A DNA stretch of 64,000 bases from CAYGDP01 sp964348665. Lineage in GTDB: Bacteria > Verrucomicrobiota > Verrucomicrobiia > Palsa-1439 > CAYGDP01. Below, one piece after another: positions 36,501 to 44,594 of the stretch (position 1 is its first letter; each line of letters opens with the position of its first letter). The position numbers were made by a program, and so were the translations under genes. Below the pieces are notes generated by a model. The model saw only the letters and a list, made by a program, of their open reading frames with translations. It was not told where the DNA came from and did no database searches. The stretch covers positions 14,703 to 78,702 of the forward strand of contig CAYGDP010000018.1 in the NCBI GenBank assembly GCA_964348665.1. The letters are read 5' to 3'.

Positions 36501-36758
36501 GGTATCGAGATTCGATGCTTGGAACAAATTCAGCGGATTGGTGGGGTTGATGGCAATCGAAGTCTCGGCTTGGTTGTCAGCCCGCAAACTCACGTTCACC
36601 GGCGTTCCCACGGTTAAGGTTGCCGGCACTTGGCGCAGCTCCAATACCTCAGCGCAAAGCTCGTGGCGCGCGCGCGGTCTCTTGAAGAATGGTCGGAGTC
36701 TGTTTCGCTTCCAGCCAGAGTGCATCGGCCACGAACTATACCACTCGTTTCCACACAC
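33567..36758 (-). CDS. Giant secreted propeller protein with Calx-beta and anchor-type domains
   Basis: 1063 residues; a shorter start at the Met 12 codons in (MHSGWKRNRLRPF) is possible. An N-terminal VLELRQVPATLTVG motif parallels LELRLSP in the neighbouring giant protein. Residues ~50-480 have several Asp-box motifs (SIDGGTTWS, STNGGTSFT, SDDDGANWS, STDGGSSFL), the mark of sialidase-type propellers. A Calx-beta domain (~485-595, EGTETVVLSI) and an anchor-D-type domain (LSFGGVKVGTNKTEFLIIQN) follow. The last ~350 residues form short Gly-rich repeats ending TAAAIQSVILEGL and DSDGDGK, homologous to the other protein's end. No catalytic sialidase residues were identified. The genes are 57 bp apart in the same direction. 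Confidence 0.85.
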   Translation of the reverse strand: MCGNEWYSSWPMHSGWKRNRLRPFFKRPRARHELCAEVLELRQVPATLTVGTPVNVSLRADNQAETSIAINPTNPLNLFQASNLDTGSGMQATVSIDGGTTWSRRTIAGGGDGLPVGCCDPSAVFDDFGNLYFTYLSDAADAIIVTLSTNGGTSFTSLGAIATGSVDQPTVVVGPGQGGTGNTVWVSFRGTNGLMSASGATVTGLGVISSFSTPQDVPGSANGNFGDIVVGPNGQVMISYQTPVAGEGPSTIQAHLDPDGLGVQPFGAAIVMITTNVGGFDAIPAQPNRTVDAESGLVWDRSGGLFHGRVYMVYTEESPSESNDLDIFVISSDDDGANWSLPIPVNDDTGTNSQFLPRMALDQTTGNLAVSWYDARNDAAGNNDVQFFASLSTDGGSSFLSNVAVSGGSSNATLAGFFYDFEFGDYTGLDFFNNVFYPSWSDNSNSTGDNPPIGFERPLDIYTTRVTVDSSPIIGLPTVSIFPSDANAAEPTNSGSFVISRTGDTTAALVVNLAIGGTAITGTDYSSVTSPVTIPAGFVSTTINITPIDDLLGEGTETVVLSIATGATYEIATSSSGTVNITDNEIAGIIITDSVLPSDDFRLSFGGVKVGTNKTEFLIIQNTTTQTRTITSWSAASPFFLTPTNLANNAADDIVLAPLANVVLAVTFLPSDQLVHRSNVFILTDDPDQPTITVAVDGNGQLADLVQTSNSNNRFVFSDGNSFTNILYFHGPGQATVTFTPDNHISTLTFSGTTRKTKYRLISNGTAEVGNIANDLILGSGLGDLVIEGNVDDLALTSSTSTINNIVIEGNVAGGSISGAVSLFQAGTLGLPSKNTLNFSSSIRTLRIGGNAAGNINIATTAGSPGNLGLLSVGGNAANLNVSVNGNIGSVRVVGDVTGQFIATGNISSITGQSISALISAGFGLDGLRNSDGTEAAATIGKILTTGKTGTILGNISGTIQATAGINVVTAANRITVGVFGGNIHSDTFINAIKARDNISVAIAAVGRIGSINTASTDRTTDGDLTGNVTAAAIQSVILEGLRTGVITVTPSVLIVDSDGDGK

Positions 36759-36842
36759 GCAAGCGTGAAGTTTAGAAAGTTCGCTGGTGCAAAGGGAATG
36801 GAAATTGGAGGGAAACTTTCATCGCTCGTCTCAAATCTTCAT

Positions 36843-37994
36843 TCACTTTGCAACAGCAACGGACCGCAATCGCTCGATGATGCGTGGCAACGCCTCGATC
36901 ACATAATCGACGTCCGCTTCACTCGTTTGGGTTCCCAGGCTAAACCGCACCGCCGCGCGTGCCTGGTCGTTTGGCAATCCCATCGCCCGTAGCACATGAC
37001 TCGGTTGCGCCGTCCCTACCACGCATGCCGATGCGCTCGATACCGCTATTCCTGCCAAGTCCAGCGCGATCAACAACGCCTCGCCATCGATTCCACCCTC
37101 GAAGCTGACGTTTAGGGTGTTGGGTACCCGATTCTCCGCGTGACCGTTGCGATGCACGCCGCGCACGTCTGCCGCGATGCCGCTCCAAAGTTTTTCCGTG
37201 ACCGCGTGCAGCCGATTTGTTCCTTCTTCCAATTTCTCCGTCGCCAATTCCGCCGCCCGCACCATCCCAATGATACCTGCCACGTTCTCCGTCCCGCCCC
37301 GCTTCTCCATTTCTTGTGAACCTCCAATTTGCCGCGCATCGAACTCCGCACCGCTCCGTGCCACCAGCGCGCCCACCCCTTTCGGACCGTAGAATTTATG
37401 GGCGGAAATGGAGAGCAGATCGGCATTCAATCGTAACGGCATCTTCCCAAACGCTTGCACGGCATCCGTGTGAAATAATATGTCCCGCGAGTCGCACAGT
37501 TTCCCGATTTCCGCGATCGGCTGAATCGTCCCCGTCTCGTTGTTCGCCGTCATCACGCTTACCAAGATCGTATCCGGCCGCACCGCCCGCGCCACGTCGT
37601 CCGGCGACACCAAACATTCGCGGTTCACCGGAAGATATGTCACATCAAACCCTTCCTGTTTTTGCAAATGCTTGGCCGCGTCCAGGACTGCGTGATGCTC
37701 GATGCTGCTGGTGATGATATGCCGTCCGTGTTTCATGTTAGCGTGAGCAACACCGAAAAGCGCGAGATTGTCCGCTTCCGTGCCGCCAGCGGTGAAGATG
37801 ATTTCGTTTGCGCGCGCTCCGAGCAATCCCGCCAATCGCGCGCGCGCGTCGTCCACAGCCGCCCGCGCGTGACGACCGAGAGCATGAATGCTGGATGGAT
37901 TGCCGTATTGCTCGCGCAGCCAGGGCAGCATCGCGTCCAACACGGTCGGATGCAGCGGGGTCGTGGCGTTGTGATCGAGGTAAATGCTTCGCAT
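36843..37994 (-). CDS. Cysteine desulfurase (NifS/IscS type)
   Basis: 383 residues. This PLP enzyme takes sulfur from cysteine as an enzyme-bound persulfide for Fe-S cluster or thiolated-molecule synthesis. Motifs: YLDHNATTPLHP at the start, GGTEADNLALFG, SSIEHHAVL, the PLP-binding Lys in ISAHKFYGPKGVGALV, and the active Cys in SSASACVVGTAQPSHVL. The short loop around the active Cys is group I (IscS/NifS) in type. cysE lies 99 bp upstream in the same direction, which makes sense as cysteine supply plus sulfur mobilisation. Whether it is iscS or nifS cannot be decided here because no scaffold gene is adjacent. Confidence 0.94.
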   Translation of the reverse strand: MRSIYLDHNATTPLHPTVLDAMLPWLREQYGNPSSIHALGRHARAAVDDARARLAGLLGARANEIIFTAGGTEADNLALFGVAHANMKHGRHIITSSIEHHAVLDAAKHLQKQEGFDVTYLPVNRECLVSPDDVARAVRPDTILVSVMTANNETGTIQPIAEIGKLCDSRDILFHTDAVQAFGKMPLRLNADLLSISAHKFYGPKGVGALVARSGAEFDARQIGGSQEMEKRGGTENVAGIIGMVRAAELATEKLEEGTNRLHAVTEKLWSGIAADVRGVHRNGHAENRVPNTLNVSFEGGIDGEALLIALDLAGIAVSSASACVVGTAQPSHVLRAMGLPNDQARAAVRFSLGTQTSEADVDYVIEALPRIIERLRSVAVAK

Positions 37995-37997
37995 TGA

Positions 37998-38076
37998 GAT
38001 CGTTGAATGGTTGAAAGGTTAGATCGTTGAACCGAGCGCAATCTATTTAACGTTTTAACTATTCAACGATTCAACG
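37998..38076. repeat. Second copy of the GTTGAA/TTCAAC intergenic repeat
   Basis: GATCGTTGAA occurs at 37998-38007 and 38022-38031 (24-bp period), followed by TTTAACGTTTTAAC and TTCAACGATTCAACG (38062-38076). The layout copies 17629-17696. It sits between cysE and the cysteine desulfurase gene. Confidence 0.55.
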
Positions 38077-38093
38077 CCATTCCACTTGCGCCG

Positions 38094-38801
38094 TCAAGCG
38101 CGATATCCGCGCTCCTTCGCCTCTTCCGCTTTCCGATACTCCTCCATGACGCGCGTCAGATGCGCTTTGATATGCTGCTCGATTTCGTTCTCCGCCAGCG
38201 CCAGCCGCTCGGCCAGCGGGTCGGGTATGTCCGCATGGTCGAGATCAATGCCGCTCCGGCGTTGACCGTCCCGTCGCACGATCACCGCCGGTACACCTAC
38301 CACCGTGCAATTGTCCGGCACATCCTTGAGCACGACACTGCCCGCGCCGACTTTGCAATTGTTGCCGATACGGATTGCGCCGAGGATTTTCGCGCCGCAA
38401 CCAATCACCACGTTGTCGCCAATGGTAGGATGGCGTTTGCCACGGTCTTTGCCGGTGCCACCCAGCGTGACGCCCTGAAAAATCGTCACGTTCTCGCCGA
38501 CTTCGGTTGTCTCGCCAATTACCACACCGGTGCCGTGATCAATGAAAAATCCGTTGCCGATCGTCGCGCCCGGATGAATCTCCACGCCCGTCAAAAACCG
38601 CGTGAATTGGGAAATCAGCCTTGGGAAAAGCGGGAGCCGGAGCCGCGTGTGGAGCCAGTGGCAAAACCGATGCGATAGAAGCGCGTGGAACCCGGCGTAG
38701 CTCAAGACCACTTCCAGCCCGCCAAGCGTCTCGCGCGCCGCCGGATCGCGCTCCAGCACCGCCCGAAAATCATCCCGAATTGTTTTGAATGGATTCGCCA
38801 T
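38094..38801 (-). CDS. cysE: Serine O-acetyltransferase CysE
   Basis: 235 residues. It acetylates serine with acetyl-CoA, the first step of cysteine synthesis. An N-terminal helical region (FHALLSHRFCHWLHTRL) precedes a left-handed hexapeptide helix: GATIGNGFFIDHGTGVVIGE, the catalytic His-Asp in IDHGTGVVIGET, and VTLGGTGKDRGKRHPTIGDNV at the acetyl-CoA loop. The C-terminus is extended and charged (EEYRKAEEAKERGYRA), lacking the usual short Ile-terminated tail that docks into CysK. It is followed by the cysteine desulfurase gene. Confidence 0.93.
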   Translation of the reverse strand: MANPFKTIRDDFRAVLERDPAARETLGGLEVVLSYAGFHALLSHRFCHWLHTRLRLPLFPRLISQFTRFLTGVEIHPGATIGNGFFIDHGTGVVIGETTEVGENVTIFQGVTLGGTGKDRGKRHPTIGDNVVIGCGAKILGAIRIGNNCKVGAGSVVLKDVPDNCTVVGVPAVIVRRDGQRRSGIDLDHADIPDPLAERLALAENEIEQHIKAHLTRVMEEYRKAEEAKERGYRA

Positions 38802-38916
38802 AGCAAAAGCGTCGTAAAACTACCCCATGCCGCGCAGATTGCAAGGGGGGTAAATATCATTGCCGCAAGAAAGGGGAAACTTTGGCTTTTGGACGGCAAC
38901 CCATTACAATGATGCG

Positions 38917-39462
38917 ATGGTTGATCTGGACGAACAAACTTTGCGACGGTGCCGGCGCGGCGACCCAACGGCGCTCGGTTCTCTTTACGACGCGTATCGT
39001 CAGCCCGTTTTTTACCTCGCGCGCCGGATGGTCGGGGAACGGGACGCGGAAGACGTCACGCAGGAAGCGTTCATCGCGGTGTTCAAAGCCGTGCCACGGT
39101 TTCGCGGTCGATCGAAACTCTCGACGTGGGTGATGGCCGTGGCGACAAAGGTTTGTTTGATGCACTTGCGCAAACGCGGACGCAAGGAAGGACGAACCGA
39201 CTCGCTCGAAGATACCGCCGTCGAGCCTGTCACGACGCTGTCACCCGCGCAGGAAGTCAGCGGTAAAGAGTTTTGGGAGAGGTTGTCGGCGGCGATTGAC
39301 GACTTGCCCGAAGTGCAGCGCGCGGCGATCACGCTGCGGAGTTTCGAGGAAATGAGCTACGAGGAAATCGCACGGTCGCTCGACGCCGACATCGAACAAG
39401 TCCGGGCGACTCTGTTCCGCGCGCGGCAACGGTTGATTCGCGAATTGAGGGACGAAAAATGA
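38917..39462 (+). CDS. RNA polymerase ECF-type sigma factor
   Basis: 181 residues from ATG 38917 (MVDLDEQTLRRCRRGD); the longer in-frame extension is not needed. Region 2 is YDAYRQPVFYLARRMVGERDAEDVTQEAFIAVFK (core binding and -10 recognition) and region 4 is LPEVQRAAITLRSFEEMSYEEIARSLDADIEQVRATLFRARQRL (-35 recognition helix-turn-helix). The stop codon overlaps the start of the anti-sigma gene (ATGA), so the pair is translationally coupled. Its regulon probably includes the downstream TonB-dependent receptor, by position only. Confidence 0.93.
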   Translation: MVDLDEQTLRRCRRGDPTALGSLYDAYRQPVFYLARRMVGERDAEDVTQEAFIAVFKAVPRFRGRSKLSTWVMAVATKVCLMHLRKRGRKEGRTDSLEDTAVEPVTTLSPAQEVSGKEFWERLSAAIDDLPEVQRAAITLRSFEEMSYEEIARSLDADIEQVRATLFRARQRLIRELRDEK

Positions 39463-40124
39463 GCAACGCGACCGAATCTCATTACACGGCGGCGGAATGG
39501 TCGGCCTATGCGGACGGCGAGCTTCCCGCCCAGAAGCGTGATGAAATGCGTTCGCACCTGGCTGGCTGCGCGGACTGCGCGGCTTTGGAGCGTGGTTTCG
39601 AGGCGGTTAAACGCGGCGCGGAAGAATTAGCGCGCCAATCACCACCGCCTTCCGCTTCGGTGCGCACGCGATTGATGTCCATTGGCCTGTCTGTTTTGGC
39701 GCGGGAACAGGGAAAGCGACGGTTGTGGGGCTTGATCATGCTGATCGCAACGGCGGCCGTCCTGGGGACAATCATTTGGTTTTATTCTCCCGCAAAAAAT
39801 CCAGCCGCGCTCGGTCTGGCGGTAAAACGCGTTGCGGTGCAGCAGTTTTTCATCTATCCGCCGGCCATTGAGTATGAAGTGACAATCCGCAATCAGAGTC
39901 AAAAACCGTTGGTGATTACCGATGTCGTGACCAGTGATCCCTTTGGCGAAGTTCAACGCGTGATTTCGCCGCCGTTGACCGTTGCGGTGGGGCAAACGGT
40001 TGACCGTGTCTTTGGCCGGCCGGTGGACAGGGATTCGACGCTGAAACCGGGGCGCTATCGGATTTGGCTGGTCACATCGCAGGGAAATCTCGCGGCGGAA
40101 ACAATAATTGAATCCCAGAAGTAA
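39459..40124 (+). CDS. Anti-sigma factor with N-terminal zinc finger (ZAS type)
   Basis: 221 residues. The N-terminus has the zinc-binding anti-sigma motif HLAGCADCAALE (H-x3-C-x2-C), with an upstream His near the start (SHYTAAEWSAYADGE). One membrane helix (GLIMLIATAAVLGTIIWFY, about 88-106) divides this cytoplasmic sigma-binding part from a periplasmic domain of ~110 residues. It would hold the overlapping sigma factor inactive until an envelope signal arrives. The outer domain (VTIRNQSQKPLVITDVVTSDPF) is beta-rich and not recognised. Confidence 0.85.
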   Translation: MSNATESHYTAAEWSAYADGELPAQKRDEMRSHLAGCADCAALERGFEAVKRGAEELARQSPPPSASVRTRLMSIGLSVLAREQGKRRLWGLIMLIATAAVLGTIIWFYSPAKNPAALGLAVKRVAVQQFFIYPPAIEYEVTIRNQSQKPLVITDVVTSDPFGEVQRVISPPLTVAVGQTVDRVFGRPVDRDSTLKPGRYRIWLVTSQGNLAAETIIESQK

Positions 40125-40167
40125 CTTTTTCTTCTCGAGCGCAACGAATCACGCAAAGGAGAGTTTC

Positions 40168-42276
40168 ATGTTTCGATTGGTTGCGTCGTTGTTTTTAATC
40201 GCGTTCGTTGTCGCCGACTGGCCCGCCAAAGCCGATGAGCCGGTGCGATTGCCGGAAATGGTAATCACCGGCACGCGCCAGGAAGAACCGGCGCTGACCG
40301 TGCCGGCGCTGGTGGACGTGCTCAACGAACGGGATCTGCAGTATCGCCGCCTCTCGCGAACGGTGCCGGAAGCGCTCGAAGAAGTGCCGGGCGTGATGGT
40401 GCAAAAGACCAGTCACGGCCAAGGGTCGCCCTATCTGCGGGGGTTCACCGGGTTTCGCACGCTGTTTATGATTGACGGGATTCGGCTCAATAATTCCACG
40501 TTTCGCGAAGGACCAAACCAATACTGGAATACGGTTGACCCCTTTACGATTCGCCAACTGGAAGTGGTCAAAGGACCGTCTTCCGTTTTGTTCGGCAGCG
40601 ATGCCATCGGCGGCACCGTCAACGCCCTCACGCGCAGTCGGGAAGAATTTGTCGCGCCGTTCGATTGGGATCGGCGCGTCCATTACCGCTACAGCAGCGC
40701 CGAGCAATCGCACGTCTCGCGTTTCGAATTGAGCGCAAACGCGGGTAAAACGTTCGGCGTGTTGATTGGTGGGACGATAAAGGATTTTGGAAACGTCATC
40801 GGCGGCGAGAAAGTCGGTGAACAACCAAAGACCGGTTACCGCGAGCTGGACGGCGACCTAAAATTGGAATTTCATCCCGCGGAACACACGAGGATAGTGC
40901 TGGCGCATCAGCAGGTTGACCAGGACAACGCTTGGCGGACGCATCGCACGGTTTTCGCGTCGGGTTGGCACGGAACGTCGGTCGGCACAGACAAAAAACT
41001 GGTTTTCGATCAGGACCGCACTCTCACGTATCTGCAAGTCGAGCGAGAGAAAATCGGCGGCTGGTTGGATGGGGTGAAGTTGAGCCTTTCGTGGCAACAG
41101 CAGGAGGAACAGGAATTTCGGCGGCGCAGCAATGACAAAACTAACCTCCAAGGGTTCGAGGTTGGCACGGCAGGCATCGGCGTTCAGTTCCAAAGCCCCA
41201 GTTCCGTGGGACGCTGGACGTATGGCGTGGATTATTATCACGACGAAGTGGATTCGTTCCGCCGCGATTTTGCGGCCAACGGATCGCTGGAAGCAACGCG
41301 CATTCAAGGCCCGGTTGCCGATGATGCGTCTTATGATTTGCTCGGCGTGTTTGTGCAAAACGAAATTCCCGCGCACGACCGGCTCGACCTGATCCTCGGC
41401 GCGCGTTTCACACACGCCGCGGCAGATGCCAACCGCGTCGAGGACCCCGTCACAAAAGCGCCAATCGCCCTGTCCGATTCGTGGGATGCCCTGGTGGGCA
41501 GCGCGCGCGCAATGTGGCACGTGGACGAAAAAGATCACTGGAAGATTTTCGCGGGTGTTTCACAGGGATTTCGAGCGCCTAACCTCTCCGACCTCACCCG
41601 GCTGGACGTCGCCCGTAGCGGCGAATTGGAAGTGCCGTCGCCGGGGCTTGAGCCGGAATATTTCCTGACAAGCGAGATCGGTTTCAAAACGCAACACGAC
41701 AATTTCACAGCGCAGGCGGCGTATTTTTTCACCGACATCAACGATATGATCATCCGCGTGCCGCAAGATGATCCCATCACTCCGGAAACCGACGTAGTGA
41801 AACGCAATGCGGGTGACGGTTACGTTCACGGCATCGAACTGGGGGCTAGCTGGCGGTTTCATCCGCAACTGACCGCATTCGGCAACTTTGCGTGGGTGAA
41901 TGGCCGGGTGACGCAATTTCCCACGTCCGCATCCGTCAAGAAAGATGAGCCGCTCGACAAGATGATGCCTCCGACGGCGCATCTCGGTCTGCGATGGGAT
42001 CATCCGACCAAGAAATACTGGGCGGAAACCATCCTGACCATGGCCGATGACCAGGAACATTTGTCGTCCGGCGATCAGCGTGATACCCAGCGGATCCCGC
42101 CCGGTGGCACGCCCGGTTATGCAGTGGCCAGCGTCCGCGGCGGAGCGCAACTCGGGAAACATTTCACATTGACGACTGCCCTCGAAAATCTCACGAATAA
42201 AGACTACCGCGTCCACGGTTCGGGATTGAACGAGCCCGGAATCAACTTTGTGATCGCCGTGGACGGGCGTTTTTAG
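40168..42276 (+). CDS. TonB-dependent outer-membrane receptor
   Basis: 702 residues from ATG 40168 (MFRLVASLFLIAFVVADWPAKA), with AAAGGAGAG just upstream; the earlier frame start lies inside the anti-sigma gene. After the signal peptide comes a TonB-box-like PEMVITGTRQ, the plug domain (EALEEVPGVMVQKTSHGQGS, LRGFTGFRTLFMIDGIRLNN, VVKGPSSVLFGSDAIGGTVN) and a 22-strand-type barrel ending in VDGRF with terminal Phe. It uses TonB energy to import a bound ligand such as an iron complex, cobalamin or a sugar; which one is not evident. Its neighbours are the sigma/anti-sigma pair upstream and a lactonase-fold gene downstream. A tonB gene lies 8 kb further along. Confidence 0.93.
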   Translation: MFRLVASLFLIAFVVADWPAKADEPVRLPEMVITGTRQEEPALTVPALVDVLNERDLQYRRLSRTVPEALEEVPGVMVQKTSHGQGSPYLRGFTGFRTLFMIDGIRLNNSTFREGPNQYWNTVDPFTIRQLEVVKGPSSVLFGSDAIGGTVNALTRSREEFVAPFDWDRRVHYRYSSAEQSHVSRFELSANAGKTFGVLIGGTIKDFGNVIGGEKVGEQPKTGYRELDGDLKLEFHPAEHTRIVLAHQQVDQDNAWRTHRTVFASGWHGTSVGTDKKLVFDQDRTLTYLQVEREKIGGWLDGVKLSLSWQQQEEQEFRRRSNDKTNLQGFEVGTAGIGVQFQSPSSVGRWTYGVDYYHDEVDSFRRDFAANGSLEATRIQGPVADDASYDLLGVFVQNEIPAHDRLDLILGARFTHAAADANRVEDPVTKAPIALSDSWDALVGSARAMWHVDEKDHWKIFAGVSQGFRAPNLSDLTRLDVARSGELEVPSPGLEPEYFLTSEIGFKTQHDNFTAQAAYFFTDINDMIIRVPQDDPITPETDVVKRNAGDGYVHGIELGASWRFHPQLTAFGNFAWVNGRVTQFPTSASVKKDEPLDKMMPPTAHLGLRWDHPTKKYWAETILTMADDQEHLSSGDQRDTQRIPPGGTPGYAVASVRGGAQLGKHFTLTTALENLTNKDYRVHGSGLNEPGINFVIAVDGRF

Positions 42277-42288
42277 TAAATTGCGCTG

Positions 42289-43473
42289 ATGAAACGGATT
42301 ATCCCGCCTAGACTTTTGTTGTCAATGTGTCTCCTCGTCGGACTCGTCAGTTGTATCCGCCTCCAGGGTCAGGACGCTTCGAAAGAAAGGATCGCCAAGA
42401 TGGAGAAAGTTACCGTTTATTTCGGCACTTATTCGGGTGGAAAAAGCAAAGGGATCTATGTCGGTGAGTTGGATTTGAAAAGTGGTTCACTCCAAAATGT
42501 TACACTCGCCGCGGAAACGAAAAACCCGTCGTTCCTGGCAATTCATCCGAGTGGGAAATTCGTTTATGCCGTCGGGGAGATGGATCAATTCGACGGCAAA
42601 AAATCCGGCGCCGTTAGCGCCTACGCGCGCGACGTTGCCACCGGCAAACTGACGCTGCTCAATCAGCAACCGTCCCAGGGGCAGGGTCCGTGCCACATCG
42701 CCGTGGATGCGGCTGGCAAATTCGCGTTTGTCGCCAACTACAGCAGCGGCACAGCGGGGGCGTTTCCCATCGGTGACGATGGAAAACTGGGCGAAGCAAG
42801 CGCCGCTGTGAAACACACGGGCAAAAGCGTCAATCCCCAGCGACAGCAAGCGCCCTATGCTCACTCCATCAATCTCGATCCCGCAAATCGGTTCGCGTTC
42901 GTCGCCGACCTCGGTATTGATAAAGTCATGATCTACCGCTTCGACGCGGGGAAGGGAACGCTCACAGCCAACGACCCGCCGTCGGTCTCGGTGCCGCCGG
43001 GCGGTGGTCCGCGTCATTTTGCATTTCATCCGAACGGTAAGTTCGCGTATGTCATCAACGAAATGGGTTCGACCGTGACGGCATTCACCTTCGATGCAAC
43101 AAAGGGTTCCCTGACGGAAATCCAGACGATCTCCACACTGCCCGCTGATTTTCAGGGGAACACCTCGACCGCCGAGGTACAGGTTCATCCGTCGGGAAAG
43201 TTTCTCTACGGCTCGAATCGTGGCCACGACAGCATCGCGATCTTCGGGATTGACGGTGCAACGGGAAAACTGGCTCCGATCGGTCACGAATCAACCCAGG
43301 GCAAAGTGCCGCGCAATTTCGGCATTGATCCAACGGGAACATGGCTGCTCGCGGCGAATCAGAACTCCGACTCCGTTGTAGTCTTCCGCATTGATTCGAA
43401 AACCGGCACGCTCAAGCCGACGGGCCAAACCGTTGAAGTCGGCAAACCGGTGTGCGTGAAGTTTGCGCCATGA
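42289..43473 (+). CDS. Lactonase-fold beta-propeller protein (6-phosphogluconolactonase, YbhE/Pgl type), lipoprotein-like
   Basis: 394 residues. The N-terminus has a lipoprotein-like signal (LLSMCLLVGLVSC, lipobox LVSC at about 18-21). The body repeats the seven-bladed Lactonase motif: VYFGTYSGGKSKGIYVGELD, FLAIHPSGKFVYAVGE, CHIAVDAAGKFAFVANYSSGT, PRHFAFHPNGKFAYVINEMGSTV, QVHPSGKFLYGSNRGHDSIAIF, PRNFGIDPTGTWLLAANQNSDSV. Cytoplasmic Pgl hydrolyses 6-phosphogluconolactone; the export signal here suggests an extracytoplasmic lactonase acting on another sugar or a related compound. It lies 12 bp after the TonB-dependent receptor gene, likely co-transcribed. Confidence 0.88.
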   Translation: MKRIIPPRLLLSMCLLVGLVSCIRLQGQDASKERIAKMEKVTVYFGTYSGGKSKGIYVGELDLKSGSLQNVTLAAETKNPSFLAIHPSGKFVYAVGEMDQFDGKKSGAVSAYARDVATGKLTLLNQQPSQGQGPCHIAVDAAGKFAFVANYSSGTAGAFPIGDDGKLGEASAAVKHTGKSVNPQRQQAPYAHSINLDPANRFAFVADLGIDKVMIYRFDAGKGTLTANDPPSVSVPPGGGPRHFAFHPNGKFAYVINEMGSTVTAFTFDATKGSLTEIQTISTLPADFQGNTSTAEVQVHPSGKFLYGSNRGHDSIAIFGIDGATGKLAPIGHESTQGKVPRNFGIDPTGTWLLAANQNSDSVVVFRIDSKTGTLKPTGQTVEVGKPVCVKFAP

Positions 43474-43482
43474 TAGGAAGGC

Positions 43483-44424
43483 TTACTTCGTCTCGCTGAT
43501 GCGTTTGATTTGTTGTTCTGTCCAGACCGCTTCGCCATCGAAGCCGTATGTTTTGTAAAAACGCTCCAGCGCGCGGTAGCGAGCCAAAACGCCGAACCCA
43601 ACGCCATTGCCGAGTTTGCGCAAACAGACGGGACAAAGGTGCATCGGGCGCGAATCACCCTCGGCAAGATGGTTGATGCCATTGATGGCGCACCGAAAAT
43701 AAATGCAGTGTTTGATGCCGAAGAGATGGGTGATTTCGTGAGAGAGAATTTTACAGCAACGGCGAAGCAGGAGTTTGGGAGTGTCTCCAGTGCGTTTTTC
43801 GCCGTAGAACGCCGGATCGTATCGCGCAAAACTATACGCGCCGACTCGCTTCTCCGGCTGCGCCATCCCGAACACAAAGTTCCAGGATGGATCAGGATAC
43901 AAGTCTTCCATCGTGATGCCGATCAAGGAGAACGCGTCCTCCGGGAGCTTTGGCTTTAGCATTGCGAGCAGGTCGTCGGCAAGTAGCTGACGCTTTTTTG
44001 TATTCGAGTTGATGCGATTGGTTATCGTTTTCAGATCGAGCGGTTGCGCCGGAAGAACAACCGTCTCAAGCCCGAAGAACGACGCCGTGTATTCTTGGAG
44101 CGCGTCGAGTGGAGGACTTTGGTCTTTGGGAAAGTCTCCGAGTGGCAGCAAATAAATCTTCCGTCGTGTTTTGTCAGGGCGATTGACTTTCGTGCGGATA
44201 AATTGATCGAATGTCTGGCCGTCTTCTTCGTGTGCTCCCAGCCAATCATTTGGCTCTGGCGTTTCGATCGGGTCATAATACTTTGGATCAAGTGTGGTTT
44301 TCAAACCCGGCGATAAATTGTCAGTCGTTCCAATGGCGGCGGCGCGTTGCGCTTCGTTGGGAGGCTCGAATCCCGCCGCGATGCCACCGGCGAACAGTAA
44401 TGCGATGATTAATCCATCCTTCAT
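43483..44424 (-). CDS. Secreted archaemetzincin-family metalloprotease
   Basis: 313 residues with an N-terminal signal (MKDGLIIALLFAGGIAAG). The catalytic site is HEITHLFGIKHC (229-240), a metzincin zinc motif with the extra Cys typical of archaemetzincin, followed by the second zinc site in MHLCPVCLRKL (CPVC 264-267). An N-terminal extension of ~90 residues precedes the family core (IYLLPLGDFPKDQSPPLDAL). Archaemetzincins are best known from Archaea and vertebrates and are usually cytoplasmic; this one appears exported. No substrate is implied by neighbours: it converges on the lactonase-fold gene. Confidence 0.88.
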   Translation of the reverse strand: MKDGLIIALLFAGGIAAGFEPPNEAQRAAAIGTTDNLSPGLKTTLDPKYYDPIETPEPNDWLGAHEEDGQTFDQFIRTKVNRPDKTRRKIYLLPLGDFPKDQSPPLDALQEYTASFFGLETVVLPAQPLDLKTITNRINSNTKKRQLLADDLLAMLKPKLPEDAFSLIGITMEDLYPDPSWNFVFGMAQPEKRVGAYSFARYDPAFYGEKRTGDTPKLLLRRCCKILSHEITHLFGIKHCIYFRCAINGINHLAEGDSRPMHLCPVCLRKLGNGVGFGVLARYRALERFYKTYGFDGEAVWTEQQIKRISETK

Positions 44425-44594
44425 TCATCGGAATTCTCGCCCAGTTTCGTCGAATCCGCAAGACTTGGAGTGGAACCCCAACCCGAACGGACTATTCGCT
44501 CGCTGCAGCGGGCAAGAAACACAAATCCGAATAGGTTTTGTGACTTTTGTGCCCTCCAAAAAGCTTGGCGGGTAAACATTTTTTGTGGCCATCA
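44425..44594. other. Gap between the archaemetzincin and cyclase genes
   Basis: 170 bp upstream of the archaemetzincin gene and downstream of the cyclase gene (both minus strand). A minus-strand GGCCACAAAAAATG run near 44577-44590 resembles the dispersed repeat in the hisH-hisA gap. No convincing promoter or gene was found. Confidence 0.4.
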
